From: Pedobacter sp. L105
GTDB lineage: Bacteria; Bacteroidota; Bacteroidia; Sphingobacteriales; Sphingobacteriaceae
Length of the DNA stretch: 64,000 nt
Direction: 5' to 3'
NCBI RefSeq assembly: GCF_009765875.1
Contig: NZ_LMUP01000003.1
Coordinates: 62,001-126,000 of the forward strand
Of this stretch, positions 61,997 to 64,000 are shown piece by piece. The notes beneath the pieces were generated by a model. The model was given only the letters and a program-made list of their open reading frames with translations, had not been told where the DNA came from and ran no database searches. How positions within the stretch are numbered: position 1 is the stretch's first letter; the number at the start of each line of letters is the position of its first letter. The position numbers were made by a program, and so were the translations under genes.

Positions 61997-62929
61997 CTAA
62001 TGAATCAATTTTTCAGCTTTTAATATTGTCCTGGTTTTTTTTATAAAGCTTATAGAAATATCTGTATAGTCCATAATTTGCTGGTCTGAAAAACCATGTT
62101 TAATAATTAGACTACGAATTACATCTTCTTTAGCTTCCTTTTTTCCTTCTATTTTACCCTTCTTTTTTCCTTTAAAATATCCGGTTATTTCAGCGTCCTC
62201 ATATATCGCATCTGCAATTGTATACATATCTTTAGTGTTTTTATTGGTTAATATATTAACTTTTAGTTCAAATTTAGCGGTTGTTTCTGAATATTCAAAA
62301 TTTATGTAATAAAAAAGAAAATCCATTATTGCGTTTTGCTTATGAACAGGTAATTTACGTTCCAATAGCAGTTTAACCATTTCGATTTTATGTGTCAGTA
62401 ACCGCTCATCAAATTCAAGGTTATTCTTACAGCTTTTTTTTAGCAGGACTGATTTTGCAATTAAGAGGATTAATGCAAACGGGCTAGGATGATTAATCAG
62501 ATCGTCAATATGCTGACTGGCAATTTTACAGGTGTTAAACTGATAGTTCATTACAGTTCCCATATAATCAATTCGGAAAGTGTTTTCACGATCAATTTCA
62601 TTTGGTTCTGTAAAGATAGCACAGGCAATTATTGGCAATTTATATTTAGCATACAGTCTGTTGAAATAACTGTACATCCTTTCACTAAAATCTTTGTTAT
62701 ATTTTTCCTGTACTTCCAGATGCACCAATAGTTGTTTTCCATCTTTGGTATGCAGCTTTACTAGTTTGTCTAATATTTTCTGTTCATACTTCCCATTTTC
62801 AATCGGGATTACTGAGTTAAGTTCTTTATTCAAAAATTCGAAACCTTTGGTCAGATCAACGGACTGAACTAAACCGGGGTTAATAAAAGGCAGGAAATCT
62901 TCGAATAGCTGTTCCAGTGCGCCTTTCAA
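61997..62929 (-). CDS. Rpn-family PD-(D/E)XK nuclease / putative transposase-like protein
   Basis: Protein of 310 residues. The N-terminal part has a PD-(D/E)XK-like core: ILDKLVKLHTKDGKQLLVHLEVQEKY, with acidic residues in D...ExQ spacing. The C-terminal third is lysine-rich (KGKKKGKIEGKKEAKED) and ends in helices typical of the family. E. coli Rpn proteins promote RecA-independent recombination; many such genes sit in genomic islands. It lies between two glycosidase genes and on the opposite strand. Intact frame. Family call good, role inferred. Confidence 0.85.
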   Translation of the reverse strand: MKGALEQLFEDFLPFINPGLVQSVDLTKGFEFLNKELNSVIPIENGKYEQKILDKLVKLHTKDGKQLLVHLEVQEKYNKDFSERMYSYFNRLYAKYKLPIIACAIFTEPNEIDRENTFRIDYMGTVMNYQFNTCKIASQHIDDLINHPSPFALILLIAKSVLLKKSCKNNLEFDERLLTHKIEMVKLLLERKLPVHKQNAIMDFLFYYINFEYSETTAKFELKVNILTNKNTKDMYTIADAIYEDAEITGYFKGKKKGKIEGKKEAKEDVIRSLIIKHGFSDQQIMDYTDISISFIKKTRTILKAEKLIH

Positions 62930-62972
62930 TATATGTCTTTTTGTTTTGCCATATGCTAACGTACTTCCAAAA

Positions 62973-63005
62973 TTTCGAATAGTGGTAATTTATTTCTTAT
63001 ATTTA
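62973..63005 (+). promoter_or_regulatory. Candidate promoter of the GH39 gene
   Basis: TTTCG (62973-62977), 20 bases, TATATTTA (62998-63005), seven of eight to TAnnTTTG. The ATG follows 40 bases later. Confidence 0.35.
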
Positions 63006-63045
63006 TAATCAACAGGTTAAATTCACCCGAAATAAATCTCATATT

Positions 63046-64000
63046 ATGTGGTTCAAAAAAACGGCCTTAATGATCATAATTGTCTGTACCTGTATGCCTT
63101 TTTTGGCTTACAGCCAGGATCCGATAACTGTTCAGGTAGATCTAAGTGTATCTAAAGCACCAATGAAACCCATATGGGCATGGTTTGGTTATGATGAACC
63201 TAACTATACCTACATGAAGGATGGTAAAAAACTGCTGACAGAGATTTCGAAGTTGAGTAAAGTGCCTGTATATGTACGTGTGCACAGTTTGCTGGTAACC
63301 GGAGATGGAACTGCCGCTTTAAAATGGGGTTCTACCAATGCCTATACCGAAGACGCAAAGGGCAATCCTGTCTATAACTGGACTATTATCGATAAAATAT
63401 TTGATACCTTCATTGCCCGGGGCATGAAACCAATTGCACAGATCGGCTTTATGCCCGAAGCGCTTTCTGTTAAACCCAAACCTTACCGTCATCACTGGAC
63501 GCCGGCTTCCAATTACAACGATATTTATACCGGATGGGCTTATCCGCCAAAGGATTATCAAAAATGGGAGGAACTCGTTTACCAATGGGTAAAACATTCC
63601 GTTGCCAGATATGGACAGAAGGAAGTTGAAAGCTGGTACTGGGAAGTATGGAATGAACCCAATATCGGGTACTGGAAAGGAACCACTGAAGAATATATTA
63701 AACTTTACGACTATTCCGCTGCGGCTGTAAAACGTGCTTTGCCAACGGCCAGAATAGGAGGGCCGGAAGTAACCGGGCCTTCATCGGCACAGTCGGCCGT
63801 ATTCCTTAAAACCTTTCTGAATCACGTAACCGGAGGAAAAAACTATGTTAACGGAGGGATTGGATCACCCATCGATTTTATCACTTATCATGCTAAAGGA
63901 TCCCCAAAATTGGTAGATGGGCATGTACAGATGAACATGGGCACCCAGCTCAGGGATATCGACAGCGGATTTCAGATCGTGGCTTCGTATCCGGTGCTGA
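63046..64000 (+). CDS. GH39 beta-xylosidase-like enzyme (partial, runs off the window)
   Basis: First 318 codons of a secreted glycosidase; the 3' end is outside the window. A signal peptide ends near LAYSQ (about residue 24). The barrel shows the GH39 pattern: PVYVRVHSLLVTGDGTA, a strand IAQIGFMPEALS and the acid/base glutamate E204 in WEVWNEPNIGYW, followed by YDYSAAAVKRALPTARIGGPE. The nucleophile glutamate lies beyond the window end. GH39 enzymes cleave xylo-oligosaccharides or related glycans, which fits the neighbouring GH127 enzyme. Confidence 0.88.
   Translation, partial: MWFKKTALMIIIVCTCMPFLAYSQDPITVQVDLSVSKAPMKPIWAWFGYDEPNYTYMKDGKKLLTEISKLSKVPVYVRVHSLLVTGDGTAALKWGSTNAYTEDAKGNPVYNWTIIDKIFDTFIARGMKPIAQIGFMPEALSVKPKPYRHHWTPASNYNDIYTGWAYPPKDYQKWEELVYQWVKHSVARYGQKEVESWYWEVWNEPNIGYWKGTTEEYIKLYDYSAAAVKRALPTARIGGPEVTGPSSAQSAVFLKTFLNHVTGGKNYVNGGIGSPIDFITYHAKGSPKLVDGHVQMNMGTQLRDIDSGFQIVASYPVL

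Overview
The window reads as a chromosomal segment from a Sphingobacteriaceae-like member of the Bacteroidota, most likely Pedobacter or a close relative. Evidence for this: about 40% GC, gene families typical of the phylum (sigma/FecR/TonB-dependent receptor cassette, DUF4142, DUF3347, DUF4369-thioredoxin proteins, the Hc1-like histone H1 protein, GH127/GH39 enzymes), weak Shine-Dalgarno sites, and repeated matches to the Bacteroidota promoter consensus (TTTG, about 19 nt, TAnnTTTG). I see no rRNA, tRNA, CRISPR array or prophage. The only possible mobile-type gene is an Rpn/PD-(D/E)XK nuclease near the right end.

Layout. 0-10 kb: FtsX-type permease, DUF4369-thioredoxin protein, ECF sigma factor with small zinc-finger anti-sigma, tandem-spondin lipoprotein, AraC regulator with an SDR enzyme, and a secreted protein with a low-complexity linker. 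10-16 kb: ABC exporter, a DNA-alkylation repair pair (methylguanine methyltransferase and AlkA-type glycosylase), a methyltransferase and a DUF1223 protein. 16-26 kb: EcsC-like protein, DUF4142 lipoprotein, an OmpR/HK two-component system followed by a fatty-acid desaturase that closely resembles eukaryotic dihydroceramide delta-4 desaturase, then an MgtA P-type ATPase, a CDF zinc-type transporter and a DUF1275 protein in one apparent operon. 26-30 kb: a complete periplasmic aldehyde oxidoreductase (PaoABC-type) operon. 30-43 kb: small stress and housekeeping genes, two monovalent cation/proton antiporters, an aldo/keto reductase, a DUF47-phosphoesterase-ABC operon and a Kup potassium transporter.

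43-48 kb: an AraC regulator divergent from a TolC/HlyD/MFS tripartite efflux operon. 48-54 kb: a 59-residue histone H1-like protein, a CHASE3 sensor protein with no output domain, a LysR/YeiH pair, and a DUF3347 protein with a multicopper oxidase whose C-terminus looks like an outer-membrane barrel (copper handling). 54-59 kb: an ECF sigma/FecR/TonB-receptor signalling cassette. 59-64 kb: an orphan ECF sigma factor, a GH127 beta-L-arabinofuranosidase, a receiver-domain remnant, an Rpn nuclease and the start of a GH39 beta-xylosidase-like enzyme, probably the edge of a hemicellulose utilisation region.

The strongest candidates for something new are the DES1-like desaturase linked to a two-component system, the oxidase-barrel fusion, the CDF transporter with three C-terminal domain copies, and several very small genes (His/Asp-rich lipoprotein, peptide upstream of the ABC exporter). 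No unmistakable new defence or mobile system is visible. All family assignments come from reading motifs and remembered family features; no search was run.
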